From Amycolatopsis oliviviridis (lineage in GTDB: Bacteria > Actinomycetota > Actinomycetes > Mycobacteriales > Pseudonocardiaceae), in the NCBI RefSeq assembly GCF_014654365.1, contig NZ_BNAY01000006.1:365702-429701 (forward strand): a stretch of DNA of 64,000 nucleotides. Reading direction: 5' to 3'. The notes under the pieces were generated by a model that was given only the letters and a program-made list of their open reading frames with translations, searched no databases and had not been told where the DNA came from. This document shows, one piece after another, positions 8,799 through 17,984 of the stretch; positions within the stretch are counted from its first letter, which is position 1, and every line of letters begins with the position of its first letter. Made by a program: the position numbers and the translations under genes.

Positions 8799-8836
8799 AA
8801 CGGCGGGCTCGGCATCCGAAGATGCCTGCCCGCCGT
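8799..8836 (-). terminator. Terminator of the WXG100 pair
   Basis: Nested inverted repeat: outer arms AACGGCGGGC / GCCCGCCGTT, inner arms GGCATC / GATGCC with loop CGAA. It lies just after the stop of the downstream WXG100 gene on the minus strand, back to back with the plus-strand terminator. Confidence 0.75.
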
Positions 8837-8857
8837 TGCTCGTTCGGAGCGTGAGAC

Positions 8858-9142
8858 TCAGAACAGGCCGGTGACGCCCTGCTCCGTGGCCTGGTAGCCG
8901 TCGGCCAGCTGCGGCAGCACGCCGGCGACCTGCGCGAGGAGCTGCTTGAGCTCGTCGAACTTGTTGTCCCACTCCTGCTGCGCGGCCAGGTACGCGGTCT
9001 GCGCGTCACCCTGCCAGGTGTTGACCAGCGGAGCGAGGTCGCTCTTCAGCTGACTGAACAGGGACTCCAGCTCGCCGCCGGTGTTCCTGCAGTCGTCGGC
9101 CGCCGTGTGGATCGTGGCGTAATCGACCTTCATCTCAGCCAT
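8858..9142 (-). CDS. WXG100 protein (ESAT-6-like; esxT position of ESX-4)
   Basis: 94 residues, normal for the family. The helix-turn-helix has the turn NTWQGDAQTAYLAAQQEWD (W-x-G) near residue 43 and a C-terminal DGYQATE fitting the YxxxD/E export signal. It would pair with the WXG100 product of the gene just upstream and be exported through EccC. SD GGAGGA precedes the ATG. Location next to rplM corresponds to esxT (Rv3444c). Confidence 0.9.
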   Translation of the reverse strand: MAEMKVDYATIHTAADDCRNTGGELESLFSQLKSDLAPLVNTWQGDAQTAYLAAQQEWDNKFDELKQLLAQVAGVLPQLADGYQATEQGVTGLF

Positions 9143-9197
9143 GATTTCCTCCAGAATTCAAAGAAAAGTTTTGGGGTGTCGGAACAGGTGGAGCAGA

Positions 9198-9518
9198 TCA
9201 GCCGAGGACGCCGAAGCCCTTGTTGACCGAGTTGATCAGTTCCTGCTGCTGCTGCTCGGAAGCGTTGTACTTCGAACCGGCCTGCTCGAGCAGTTCAGCG
9301 ATGTTCTGGAGAGCCCGGTTGAGCCCCTGGCCCGCCTCGTTGTAGCGCTTCATCACGTTGTTGAACGCGACCGACGCGTCGCCGGTCCAGCCCGCGCGGG
9401 TGGCCTCGATGTTGTCGCGAAGCTTGGCCAGGTTCTGGTCCATCGCAACGCGAACCTCGGTCACCCGCTTCTCGGACTGGGTGAACTGTTCGACGCTTCC
9501 CTGAAAGCCGCCAGCCAT
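9198..9518 (-). CDS. WXG100 protein (CFP-10-like; esxU position of ESX-4)
   Basis: 106 residues. The W-x-G turn is in EATRAGWTGDASVAFNNV near residue 43, and KYNASEQ near the C-terminus fits the YxxxD/E secretion signal. It is the likely dimer partner of the WXG100 protein encoded 55 bases downstream. Starts at ATG with SD GGGGG. The position corresponds to esxU (Rv3445c). Confidence 0.9.
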   Translation of the reverse strand: MAGGFQGSVEQFTQSEKRVTEVRVAMDQNLAKLRDNIEATRAGWTGDASVAFNNVMKRYNEAGQGLNRALQNIAELLEQAGSKYNASEQQQQELINSVNKGFGVLG

Positions 9519-9653
9519 GGGAGCTACCCCCTTCGTTCGTGGTTTATCCGTACTTGGTGAAGTTCGTTTGGTACGGACCTACGACGGAGACACTGCCACG
9601 TCTGGTTCCCTCTTGTCGCTCCTTGGTTTCAAGTAGTTGCTTGCGTTAACGCT

Positions 9654-9686
9654 CCCGGCGGGAACCGCCTGTGAAATCCCGCCGGG
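9654..9686 (-). terminator. Stem-loop between the small T7SS gene and the WXG100 pair
   Basis: Arms CCCGGCGGG / CCCGCCGGG around a 15-base loop, no U tract. It could end the eccC transcript or lower read-through into the WXG100 pair. The rest of the 233-base spacer holds another inverted repeat (TCCGTAC near 9547, GTACGGA near 9572) and no gene. Confidence 0.45.
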
Positions 9687-9751
9687 CACGCGATGATTCA
9701 TGCGAAGAAAAGGGCTTTCACCAGGGGATTTCGCAAGTGCACAGTGATCGC

Positions 9752-10114
9752 TCAATCGACGCGGCGCATGATTCGCGACTGCGAAAAGTCCTCATCGTCG
9801 TCACTCACACGTGGCCGTCTGGCCACCGGTTCTGGCCGAAAGGGAACCAACTCCGCCGCCGAGGGCAACGCGGGAACCGGAAGACCGGCGCCCGCGCGGA
9901 ACCGTTTCGCTGCGTTCCGCAGGACGCTCGGGGTCGGCGCTATCTCGCCACCGGCGAGCCGTCCCTTGCCGAATTGCTTCGCCAGTTCGGCGTTCTCGCC
10001 GCGGCGTCGTTCGTACCGGGCCTTGGCCGTACGGGCGACCTGTCTGGCATAGGTGACCGCGTCGCGTCCTGTTCGCGCGAAGTGTTCGGCGGGGGTCTCG
10101 GATTCGGGTGGCAT
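9752..10114 (-). CDS. Hypothetical T7SS-locus protein with acidic SQS tail
   Basis: 120 residues, strongly basic in the middle (ARTAKARYERRRGENAELA) and ending in SDDDEDFSQSRIMRRVD. Starts at ATG with SD GGGGGAGG, 12 bases after the Hsp70-like gene, so part of the eccC operon. No known domain recognised. The C-terminal motif resembles the tails of the 875-1357 product (DDDFANTDWL) and of the YbaB-like protein (SDDYSQRSVLR), so it may be a T7SS-linked sorting or docking tail. That is inference. Confidence 0.65.
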   Translation of the reverse strand: MPPESETPAEHFARTGRDAVTYARQVARTAKARYERRRGENAELAKQFGKGRLAGGEIAPTPSVLRNAAKRFRAGAGLPVPALPSAAELVPFRPEPVARRPRVSDDDEDFSQSRIMRRVD

Positions 10115-10126
10115 GCGCCTCCCCCT

Positions 10127-12073
10127 TCAGTTGACGACCGCCATCGTTTTGACGACCTGTTCACAGGCCGCGCTCACCCGCTGTTCGAGCGGTGAGCCGG
10201 TGCCGTACTGGCACCCGATGTGGACGCGGATCTTTCCCTGGGCGACGACGTACCAGTCGACGCGTGCCTTCGGCTTGGTCTCGCGGTAGTAGACGACGGT
10301 CTTGCCGGCGTAGTTCGCGGAGCCGTTGAAGCCACTGTATTTCTTGTCCGGGTCGCTTTCCGCGCTGGTGCTGAGTTCGGTGACGAGTTTCTGTCTGTCG
10401 ACCGTGGCGTCGTAGTCCATCACGTACTCCTGGGCGACCACGAGGTCGTCCCCTTCGAGGGACTCGTTCGGATGGATCACCACCTGACGCTTGGCGACGC
10501 GGTCGTCGGTCTGTGTCCAGTCCAGCGGTGCGGAGAAGCGGTAGTCGTACTGGGCGAGCGTCCGGCCCTCCGGCTCGGCCTCCCCGCTGTTGACCGCGAA
10601 GAGGACACCGCCGACGACAGCCGCCACGGCGACCGCGGCCGCCGCGATGATCCAGGGCGTCTTCTTGCTCTTCCCGCCCCGCTCGGCGGGCTTGGTGTCG
10701 CGGGCGGGCTCACCCGGCCGCCACGGCGGCGGTGCCATGCCCTGCTGACCCATCGGGGGCGACGGCGGCCCCTGCTGCCGCGTCGCGTTTAGGGGGCTGA
10801 ACGCGCTCTGCGGCGGTGGGGGCGGGGCGGGCTGCTGGGGGCCCGGAGGGAACGGGGGGCGTCGCTCGGCGGGAGCCGGTGCCGGTGCGCCGACCCGGGA
10901 GACCGCGGAGCCCGCCAGCGAGCCCGTCCGGTCCGGGTCGATCAGCACCGCGCGCAGGGCGCCGCGGGCGACCACGGTCTCCGGCTGGTCCAGCGTGGTG
11001 GGCACGACGCCGGTCCGCTCGTGCACCAGCCGGGACACCATCGGGATCCGGCTGGACCCGCCCACCAGGAAGATCGCCGTGAGCTGCTTGGGCCGCAGCC
11101 CGGAATCGTTGATCGCACCCACGGTCAGCTCGACCGCGCGGCCGAGCGGGCCCGCGATGAGCCGCTCCAGGTCCTCCCGCGTCACGTGCGCGTCGGCGAA
11201 CGGCGGAGGCATCGGGACGTCGGTGTACGCGTGCCGGGACAGCGTCTCCTTCGCGCCGCGCACGTCCTGCCGCAGTACGCGGCGCCGTCGGCGATCGGTG
11301 AGTTCGCGGCCTTCGACCAGCTTCCGCCATTCCGGCGGATCGACGGACGACACCAGCGAACCCACGTGCTCCAGGAGCGCCTGATCGACGTCCGCGCCAC
11401 CGAAGCTCGGATCCCCCCGGGTGGCCAGCACCTGGAACCCGGCGCGTTTAGCGGGCAAACTGCGGTCCGCCGGGCTGCCGGGCATGCGCTGGACCACGGA
11501 GACGTCGACGGTGCCGCCGCCGAGGTCGAGGACCGCGAGGGCGTCGCCGGGGCGGCCGCTGAACTCGACGGTGCGCTCGGAGTTGAGGTCGGCCGGGGCG
11601 AACGTCGCGGCGTGATAGACCGCCGCGGCGACCGGCTCCGGCACGAGGGCGACCTGACGCGCGAGCCCGCCCGCGGCCTGCCGGAGCAGGCGGGTCCGGG
11701 TCGCGCCCCAATCGGCCGGGTGGGTCAGGACGAGCAGTTCGACCTCGGCGTCACCGGCGAGCCGGCGCGCCTCGGTGACCGCGCGTTTCAGCACGGCGTG
11801 GACGACGTCGGTCACGCGGAGGACGTTGTCGCCCAGCAGCAGGTCGCCTTCGTCGATCCGGCGCTTCGGGTTCGGCTCGTAGCGCGACGGGTCCACCGCC
11901 GCCTGCCGTTCCGCCTCCTGGCCGACGAACAGCGTCCCGTCCGGCGCGGCGTAGACCGCCGACGACATCAGCGGCTGTCCGTCCACCACGACGACCTGCG
12001 GTTCGCGGCCGTTGATCGAAGCGACTACGCAGGTGCTCGATGTCCCGAAGTCCACCGCTACCCGCACAGTCAC
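10127..12073 (-). CDS. Hsp70-like type VII secretion-associated protein (Rv3446c-type)
   Basis: 648 residues from the GTG at 12073, which has GGGAG 6 bases upstream; the TTG at 12079 is too close to that site. The N-terminal half is an Hsp70/actin-fold ATPase: VAVDFGTSSTCVV (phosphate 1), VLDLGGGTVDVSVV (phosphate 2), FLVGGSSRIPMVSRL (adenosine). A Pro/Gln linker follows, then a membrane segment (PWIIAAAAVAVAAVVGGVLF, about 475-495) and an exported C-terminal domain from YDYRFSAPLDW onward, as in the T7SS-associated Rv3446c family. There is no DnaK substrate-binding domain. Two palindromic repeat copies lie inside the gene. It sits between eccC and the WXG100 pair, exactly as Rv3446c in ESX-4. 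Confidence 0.85.
   Translation of the reverse strand: MTVRVAVDFGTSSTCVVASINGREPQVVVVDGQPLMSSAVYAAPDGTLFVGQEAERQAAVDPSRYEPNPKRRIDEGDLLLGDNVLRVTDVVHAVLKRAVTEARRLAGDAEVELLVLTHPADWGATRTRLLRQAAGGLARQVALVPEPVAAAVYHAATFAPADLNSERTVEFSGRPGDALAVLDLGGGTVDVSVVQRMPGSPADRSLPAKRAGFQVLATRGDPSFGGADVDQALLEHVGSLVSSVDPPEWRKLVEGRELTDRRRRRVLRQDVRGAKETLSRHAYTDVPMPPPFADAHVTREDLERLIAGPLGRAVELTVGAINDSGLRPKQLTAIFLVGGSSRIPMVSRLVHERTGVVPTTLDQPETVVARGALRAVLIDPDRTGSLAGSAVSRVGAPAPAPAERRPPFPPGPQQPAPPPPPQSAFSPLNATRQQGPPSPPMGQQGMAPPPWRPGEPARDTKPAERGGKSKKTPWIIAAAAVAVAAVVGGVLFAVNSGEAEPEGRTLAQYDYRFSAPLDWTQTDDRVAKRQVVIHPNESLEGDDLVVAQEYVMDYDATVDRQKLVTELSTSAESDPDKKYSGFNGSANYAGKTVVYYRETKPKARVDWYVVAQGKIRVHIGCQYGTGSPLEQRVSAACEQVVKTMAVVN
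10784..10805. repeat. Palindromic element copy in the Hsp70-like linker
   Basis: GCGTTTAGGGGGCTGAACGC, read on the minus strand as A-F-S-P-L-N-A-T. The same peptide is encoded by another copy in the substrate gene at 20799-20820. Confidence 0.8.
11443..11464. repeat. Palindromic element copy with a one-base deletion
   Basis: GCGTTTAGCGGGCAAACTGC: compared with the usual core, one base of CTAAA is lost. On the minus strand this removes the in-frame TAA that the intact element would put in the Hsp70-like gene; it is read S-L-P-A-K-R. Confidence 0.65.
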
Positions 12074-12141
12074 CAGCAACTCCCGCAGATCGTCGTCATC
12101 ACCCCGAGCCCGGCCCGTCCCTCACCTGGTTCCGCGGGAGG

Positions 12142-15100
12142 TCAGTCCGGCTGGATCCACGAGACCTGCATGAGCTGTTTGCCGTGCTTCCGGGTGACGA
12201 GGTTGCCTCGGCCCGGCGGCATCTGGCTCGGCTTCACGTTGGCGACGAGGTTGCCCTCGTCCCGTGAGCCGTTCATGACCATACCGGGCGCCGCGATCTC
12301 CCTGAGCTTGCCGAGGATCGGGTCGAACATCGCCCGGCTCGCGCCACCGCTGCGGCGCACGACGATCATGTGCAGACCGACGTCCTTCGCCTGCGCGAGG
12401 AACTCGGCGAGCGGCTTCAGCGGGTTGCTCGTCTGCGTGGCGACCAGGTCGTAGTCGTCGACGATGATGAACAGTTCCGGGCCGGTCCACCAGGAGCGGG
12501 TCTTCAGCTGCTCCTGGGTGACGTCCGGGCCGGGGAGCCGCCGGGTCATCGACCCGTGCACGTCCTTGACCATGCTGTCCAGCTGCGCGGCGGACACCGC
12601 GTAGCCGAGCAGCTGGTCGCCGCCGATGAAGCCGAGCATCGTGCGCCGGTAGTCGACGAGGATGACGACCGCTTCCTGCGTCGTGTACCGCTCGGTGATA
12701 CCCCGGGTGATCTGGCGCAGCAGGTTCGTCTTGCCCGACTCGCCGTCCGCGAACGCGTAGAAGTGCGAATCGGCGGCGAAGTCGAGGTAGATCGGCTGGA
12801 GGTCTTCCTCGTTGACGCCGATCGGCACCAGCTTCGTGGCGCGCTTGGAGTCGATGGACAGGACCTCGTCGTAGGTGACCATCTCCGGCAGCAGGCGGAC
12901 CTGCGGCGCCGGGCGGCCCCGCCACGCGGCCTTGATCTTCGCCACCGCGTCGGCGACACCGGCGGCGACGTCGTCCGGGTTGCTCGATCCGTCGATCCGC
13001 GGAAGACCGGTCAGCAGGTGCAGCTTGTCCCTGGTCAGCCCGCGGCCGGGGCGACCGGACGGGACGTTCACCGCGACCCGGCGGTCGATGTCCGACTCGC
13101 TCGGGTCACCGAGGCGCAGCTCGAACCGGGTACCGATCATGTCCTTGATCGCCGGGCGGATGTCCGCCCACCGGTTCGCCGCGATGATGACGTGCACGCC
13201 GTAGGAAAGACCCTGGGTGGCGAGCTTGGTGATCGAGGTCTCCAGCTCGTCGAAGTCGTCCCGCAGCGCCTTCCAGTTGTCGACGATCAGGAACGCGTCA
13301 CCGAAGGCGTCTTCCTCGGGCTTGATCTCGCCGCGCCGCTTGCGGTTGCGGAACTCGTTCATCGAGTCGATGCCCATGGCACCGAACCGGCCTTCCCGCT
13401 CGGTGAGCAGGGTGGTCAGCTCGGCCACGATCCGGCGGGCCTTGTCCGGCTCGCGCCGGGCGACGGCGACGCCACCGACGTGCGGCAGGCCCTGGAGACC
13501 GGCCAACGTACCGCCACCGAGGTCGAGCGCGTAGAACTGCGCTTCCTCGGGGGTGTGGGTCAACGCCATCGACATGATCAGTGTCCGGAGCATGGTCGAC
13601 TTGCCCGACTGCGGACCGCCGACGATGACACCGTGCCCGGCGCCACCGGAGAAGTCGGCCCACAGGAGGTCACGACGCTGCTCGTACGGGCGGTCGACGA
13701 TGCCCATCGGCACCTGCAGCCGTCCGTTGCCGAAGAACCCGACCGGGGAAAGACCGCGGTCGTCGGTGGGGTTCAGGTTCGGCAGGAGGGTGTCGAGCGA
13801 GTTCGGCTCCTTGAGCGGCGGCAGCCAGACCTCGTGCGCGGGCGGGCCCTGGCCGATCAGCCGGGACACGATCACGTCGAGCTCGCTGGGCTCGACGGCC
13901 TCCTCCGACTTGGCCTCCTCCACCGGGGCAGCCTCGATCTGCTGCGGCTCCGGTTCCTTCGGCAGTTCGACGAAGTCCGGGACGAACAGCTGCGGGCGCT
14001 TGTCGGCGCGGACCACGGTCGCGACCGGGCCCGCCGCCTTGATGCCCGCGGGCCGGTACGGGCCCGAGACGTACGAGGCCTTGAAGCGGACCAGCGTCGA
14101 GGTGTCGTACTTGAGGTAACCGCCACCGGGGACGGACGGCAGCTCGAACGCGTCGGGCACGCCGATCGCGGCCCGGGATTCCGCGGCGGAGAAGGTCTTC
14201 AGACCGATGCGGTAGGAAAGGTGCGAGTCGAGACCGCGCAGCTTGCCCTCTTCCAGTCGCTGCGACGCGAGGAGCATGTGCATCTGCAGCGACCGGCCCA
14301 GGCGGCCGATGGCGACGAACAGGTCGATGAAGTCCGGTTTCGCGGCCAGCAGTTCGGAGAACTCGTCACAGACGATGAAGAGCGCGGGCAGCGGGTCGAG
14401 GTCGGCGCCGTTCTCGCGCGCTTTCTCGTACTCCCAGACGTTCTTGAAGTTACCGCCGTTCTTGAGCGCTTCCTGGCGGCGGTTCATCTCACCGGCCAGC
14501 GCGTCCTTCATCCGGTCGACCAGCGTTACCTCGTCCGCGAGGTTGGTGATGACCGCGGAAACGTGCGGGGCGGCGTCCAGCCCGAGGAACGTCGCACCAC
14601 CCTTGAAGTCGACGAGGACGAAGTTCAGCGTGCTCGACGAGTGCGTGGCGAGCATGCCCAGCACCAGGGTGCGGAGGAACTCGGACTTACCGGAACCGGT
14701 CGCCCCGATGCACAGGCCGTGCGGGCCCATGCCCTCCATCGCGGCTTCCTTGATGTCCAGCTCGACCGGCTGGCCGTACTCGCCGACGCCGAACGGGACG
14801 CGGTAGCGGTCTCGCACCGGGCGCGGCCGCCAGGCCTGCTGGACGTCGAAGGTCATCGGGTCGCCGGGGATGCCCAGCAGTTCGAGCAGACCGGGGTTGG
14901 ACAGCAGCGGCTCTTCCTCGGCGGCGTCCTGCGCGGCGGTGCCGACGCGGTACGGGGCGAGGAGCCGGGCCAGCGCTTCGGCCTCGACGACGCTGAGCGT
15001 GTCCGGGCGGCCGAACCACTCGACGCCGCCCGCGCTGCGCGCGCCGAGACGGTCTTCCTCGACGACCAGCCGCAGACCGCGACGGGCCGCGAGGTTGCCG

Positions 15101-16149
15101 ATGGAGTCGGAAAGGTCGATCAGGGTGACGCCGACCAGACCCTCTTCGAGGATGATCTGCTCTTCGCGGGTGACCTCGGCGTCGTCGACGATGATGACGA
15201 TGTGCGGCTGGTCCGGGGCGGGCGTCGCGTTGCGGGAGAACCGCTGGCGGTCACGGAGTTCTTCGTCGAGCCACTGCTCGATCTGCGCGAGGGAACCGGC
15301 CATCATCCGCAGCTGGCCGATGCCGTCGGCGAGCGCCGGGTGCTGGGCGTGCGGCAGCCACTTCGCCCACTCCCACTCCTCCTTGGCACGGCCCGCTGTC
15401 GCGACCGCGATGAGGACGTCGTCGGGGCTGTGGAAGGTGACCAGCTGGGCCAGCATCGCCCGGGTCAGGCCGCGGGTGAGACCGCGGTCGCCCTGCATGC
15501 TGACCGCGGCGAACCCGCGGAGGGTGATCTGGGTCGGCAGGTCCGGGACGATCGAGTGCGCGCGGACGAACCGGCGCAGGGCCAGCGTGGCGATCGGCTC
15601 CAGTTCGTCGACCGGGCCGGTCTGCGGCGGCACGAGCCGCGTCGCGAGACGGTGCGAGCTGCGGCCGACGCGGAGGTGGAGGAAGTCCTGGTCGTTCTGG
15701 CGGCGCTCCCACATGCGGCGGCTCGCGGCCAGCGACCACATCGTCTGCGGGTCGGGGTGGACCCACTCGAGCGCGGCGCGCTGGTCGACCATGGCCTCGC
15801 GGGCCCTGTCGCGCATCTGGCCGAGGTAGCGCAGGTAGTCCTTGCGGTCCTCGTCCATCTCGGCTTTCTTGGCGCCGCCGCCCTTGCCCGCGCCGCCGGC
15901 CATCATGCCGACGGTGCTGAGCACCATCATGCCGCCCATCATCATCATCATGGGATTGCGTCCACCGGTGGTGAACATGAAGACCATCATCCCGAGGGAA
16001 GCGACGATCATCACCGCCGGGAGCAGCTTCATGACGATGTTGCCCGGGATGGTGCGCGGCACCTCAGGCGGCGGTTCGAGATGCACCTCGCCGCCCGGCG
16101 GCCGCGGCGCCGCCAGACGCGGTGACTTCTTGAACTGCAGCGTGCTCAT
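12142..16149 (-). CDS. eccC: Type VII secretion ATPase EccC (fused EccCa-EccCb)
   Basis: 1335 residues, a full-length FtsK/SpoIIIE-type motor that drives WXG100 substrate export. The start is the ATG at 16149 (MSTLQFKKSPRL) behind GAGGGG. Two membrane segments lie at about 40-90, including a methionine-rich stretch. Three ATPase domains follow: Walker A GATGSGKSEF near residue 483, GGPQSGKST near 846, and a third, DGESGKTN, near 1136. Walker B-like strands are LNFVLVDFKGG, FYALDLGGG and VVILVDYRR. Only domain 1 has the full catalytic set, as usual. It leads the minus-strand operon eccC, Rv3446c-type gene, small gene, and probably the WXG100 pair. Confidence 0.97.
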   Translation of the reverse strand: MSTLQFKKSPRLAAPRPPGGEVHLEPPPEVPRTIPGNIVMKLLPAVMIVASLGMMVFMFTTGGRNPMMMMMGGMMVLSTVGMMAGGAGKGGGAKKAEMDEDRKDYLRYLGQMRDRAREAMVDQRAALEWVHPDPQTMWSLAASRRMWERRQNDQDFLHLRVGRSSHRLATRLVPPQTGPVDELEPIATLALRRFVRAHSIVPDLPTQITLRGFAAVSMQGDRGLTRGLTRAMLAQLVTFHSPDDVLIAVATAGRAKEEWEWAKWLPHAQHPALADGIGQLRMMAGSLAQIEQWLDEELRDRQRFSRNATPAPDQPHIVIIVDDAEVTREEQIILEEGLVGVTLIDLSDSIGNLAARRGLRLVVEEDRLGARSAGGVEWFGRPDTLSVVEAEALARLLAPYRVGTAAQDAAEEEPLLSNPGLLELLGIPGDPMTFDVQQAWRPRPVRDRYRVPFGVGEYGQPVELDIKEAAMEGMGPHGLCIGATGSGKSEFLRTLVLGMLATHSSSTLNFVLVDFKGGATFLGLDAAPHVSAVITNLADEVTLVDRMKDALAGEMNRRQEALKNGGNFKNVWEYEKARENGADLDPLPALFIVCDEFSELLAAKPDFIDLFVAIGRLGRSLQMHMLLASQRLEEGKLRGLDSHLSYRIGLKTFSAAESRAAIGVPDAFELPSVPGGGYLKYDTSTLVRFKASYVSGPYRPAGIKAAGPVATVVRADKRPQLFVPDFVELPKEPEPQQIEAAPVEEAKSEEAVEPSELDVIVSRLIGQGPPAHEVWLPPLKEPNSLDTLLPNLNPTDDRGLSPVGFFGNGRLQVPMGIVDRPYEQRRDLLWADFSGGAGHGVIVGGPQSGKSTMLRTLIMSMALTHTPEEAQFYALDLGGGTLAGLQGLPHVGGVAVARREPDKARRIVAELTTLLTEREGRFGAMGIDSMNEFRNRKRRGEIKPEEDAFGDAFLIVDNWKALRDDFDELETSITKLATQGLSYGVHVIIAANRWADIRPAIKDMIGTRFELRLGDPSESDIDRRVAVNVPSGRPGRGLTRDKLHLLTGLPRIDGSSNPDDVAAGVADAVAKIKAAWRGRPAPQVRLLPEMVTYDEVLSIDSKRATKLVPIGVNEEDLQPIYLDFAADSHFYAFADGESGKTNLLRQITRGITERYTTQEAVVILVDYRRTMLGFIGGDQLLGYAVSAAQLDSMVKDVHGSMTRRLPGPDVTQEQLKTRSWWTGPELFIIVDDYDLVATQTSNPLKPLAEFLAQAKDVGLHMIVVRRSGGASRAMFDPILGKLREIAAPGMVMNGSRDEGNLVANVKPSQMPPGRGNLVTRKHGKQLMQVSWIQPD

Positions 16150-16589
16150 CGAAGGACCCCTCTTCAAACTCGACGATGGCGGCCACCGTTGGTGCGCGTA
16201 CGGGTGCGCGAGACAACCTATCGAACGTGGCCGGTGAAATCCGGACAACGCCGAGAACGGCCCCGGCCGGGACCATACGCATGCCGGAAGTGTAGGGCTC
16301 CGGCTCCGCCGACGTGCGTTTAGCGGCCTGACCGCGATCCGGCGGCCAGACGCCCGACGTGCGTTTAGCCCCCTAATCGCGATCCGGTGGTCGCGGAGCA
16401 CCCGAGATACTTAGGCTCGCTACGCGTCACGGTTAGCCCGCGAAAGTCGACGCGCCGGGAGCCGGCGAGAGGGGCTTAGGGGGACGTCTCTCCTACTTTT
16501 GCCGGTCTTTTTCCGACAGTCGATGATGTGGGCACCCGGGTTCGGTATAGGTTCCCCGGGGACCAGACTCTCAGGGCAGGGGGAAGGCA
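16150..16589. promoter_or_regulatory. Divergent eccC/eccD spacer
   Basis: 440 bases without a gene. It must hold the divergent promoters of eccC and eccD, but I see no clear -35/-10 pair. Three palindromic repeat copies occupy 16311-16451. Confidence 0.4.
16311..16451. repeat. Three palindromic element copies upstream of eccC and eccD
   Basis: Copies at 16311-16341 (GTTTAGCGGCCTGACCGCG), 16356-16387 (GTTTAGCCCCCTAATCGCG) and 16427-16451 (GGTTAGCCCGCGAAAGTCG). The first two are direct repeats sharing the flanks GACGTGC and GATCCGG. Confidence 0.8.
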
Positions 16590-17984
16590 GTGGCAACGGG
16601 CACGACGGTATTCAGCAGGGTGACGGTGGTCGCGCCACGCACCCGGATCGACGTGGCTTTGCCGGCTGACGTCGCGGTGGCGGACCTGCTGCCCATGCTG
16701 TTGGAAATGGCGAAGGAGGCGACGCCGGACGGCGGCGCCCGCCACGGTGGCTGGGCGTTGGCGAAGCTGGGCGACGCGCCGCTCGACCCGAGCCGGACCC
16801 TCGCGTCCCTCGGTGTCGTCGACGGCGAACTGCTCCAGCTGCGCAAACGCAACGAGAATCCGCCGCCGCCGCTGTACGACGACGTCGTCGACGCGATCGC
16901 CGAATCCTCCCCGGACAGCTTCCGTCCGTGGACCAAGGAGACGGCGCGCCGCTTCGGGCACATCGCCGGCGGCCTGGCGCTGTTCTTCTCGGCACTCGCG
17001 CTCTTCACCAGCGGGTCGTTCTACGGCGGCAACGGACTCGCCGCCGCGATCGCGGGCGGTGTCGGCGCGATCGCGTGCGTCGCGGTCGGCGCGACGCTGG
17101 CCAAGGCCTACCAGGCCGAGGCGACGGGCGTGCTGATCGCCGCGACAGGCGGTCTCCCGCTGGCCTTCGTCAGCGGCTTCTACATCGTGCCGGGGCTGTC
17201 CCTGTGGGCGAACCTGCTGCTCGCGAGCGCTCTCGTGATCATCGTGGCGGCGGTCTGCATCCTCGTCATCGGGCACGGGATCACCACCTTCATCGCCGCC
17301 GCGACGACGGCGACGATCTCGGCGCTGACGTTCCTGGCCGCGACGCTCATCGACACCCCGATCGCCGGGATCGCCGCGGGCGCCACCGCGTTCTCGCTGG
17401 CCTGCATCTCGCTGCTGCCGCGCGCGACGATCAAGCTCGCCGCGCTGCCGACGCCGCACGTCCCCGGTAGCGCCGAAGAACTCAAGGAAGATTCGGGCTT
17501 CCCGGACTACCGCGCCATCGAACGCCGTACCGCGGTCGCGCACGAGTACATGACCGGTCTGCTGACCGGCTGCGGCGCGGCCACGGCACTGTTCGCGATC
17601 ATCGCCTCGACGTCGCCCACGGTCTTCGGCCCGATCCTCGGCGTGATCGCCACGCTGGTCCTGCTCCTGAGGGCCCGGGCGTACGCGAACGGCGCGCAGG
17701 CCATCGCCCTGCTGACCACCGGCATGGTGTCCGGCGCGGGCATCCTGCTCGGCTGGATGTGGTCGGCGAGCCCGCTGAACCGGGTCCTGTTCGTGTTCGG
17801 CGCGCTGCTGCTGATCGGCGCCGGCGCGCTCGTGGTCGGCGTGATCTTCCCGAACCAGCGCTTCTCGCCGCCGCTGCGGCGGACGGTGGAGATCTTCGAG
17901 GCCGTCTTCATCGCGACGGTGCTCCCGCTGGCGCTCGGCGTCATGGATCTCTACACCACGCTGCGCCACCTCAATTTCAAGTGA
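16590..17984 (+). CDS. eccD: Type VII secretion membrane channel protein EccD
   Basis: 464 residues. The N-terminal about 95 residues form a ubiquitin-like (YukD) domain (TTVFSRVTVVAPRTRIDVAL to LLQLRKRNE). About eleven hydrophobic membrane spans follow from residue about 125 to the end. The GTG at 16590 follows GGGGGAAG. EccD forms the membrane-pore rim with EccB, EccC and EccE. It overlaps the next gene by 4 bases (GTGA), consistent with eccD-mycP coupling as in ESX-4. Confidence 0.95.
   Translation: MATGTTVFSRVTVVAPRTRIDVALPADVAVADLLPMLLEMAKEATPDGGARHGGWALAKLGDAPLDPSRTLASLGVVDGELLQLRKRNENPPPPLYDDVVDAIAESSPDSFRPWTKETARRFGHIAGGLALFFSALALFTSGSFYGGNGLAAAIAGGVGAIACVAVGATLAKAYQAEATGVLIAATGGLPLAFVSGFYIVPGLSLWANLLLASALVIIVAAVCILVIGHGITTFIAAATTATISALTFLAATLIDTPIAGIAAGATAFSLACISLLPRATIKLAALPTPHVPGSAEELKEDSGFPDYRAIERRTAVAHEYMTGLLTGCGAATALFAIIASTSPTVFGPILGVIATLVLLLRARAYANGAQAIALLTTGMVSGAGILLGWMWSASPLNRVLFVFGALLLIGAGALVVGVIFPNQRFSPPLRRTVEIFEAVFIATVLPLALGVMDLYTTLRHLNFK

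Noticed and set aside
12370..16125. Long plus-strand open frame opposite eccC
   Set aside because: Mirror of eccC codon bias; His/Asp/Arg-rich product without any domain.
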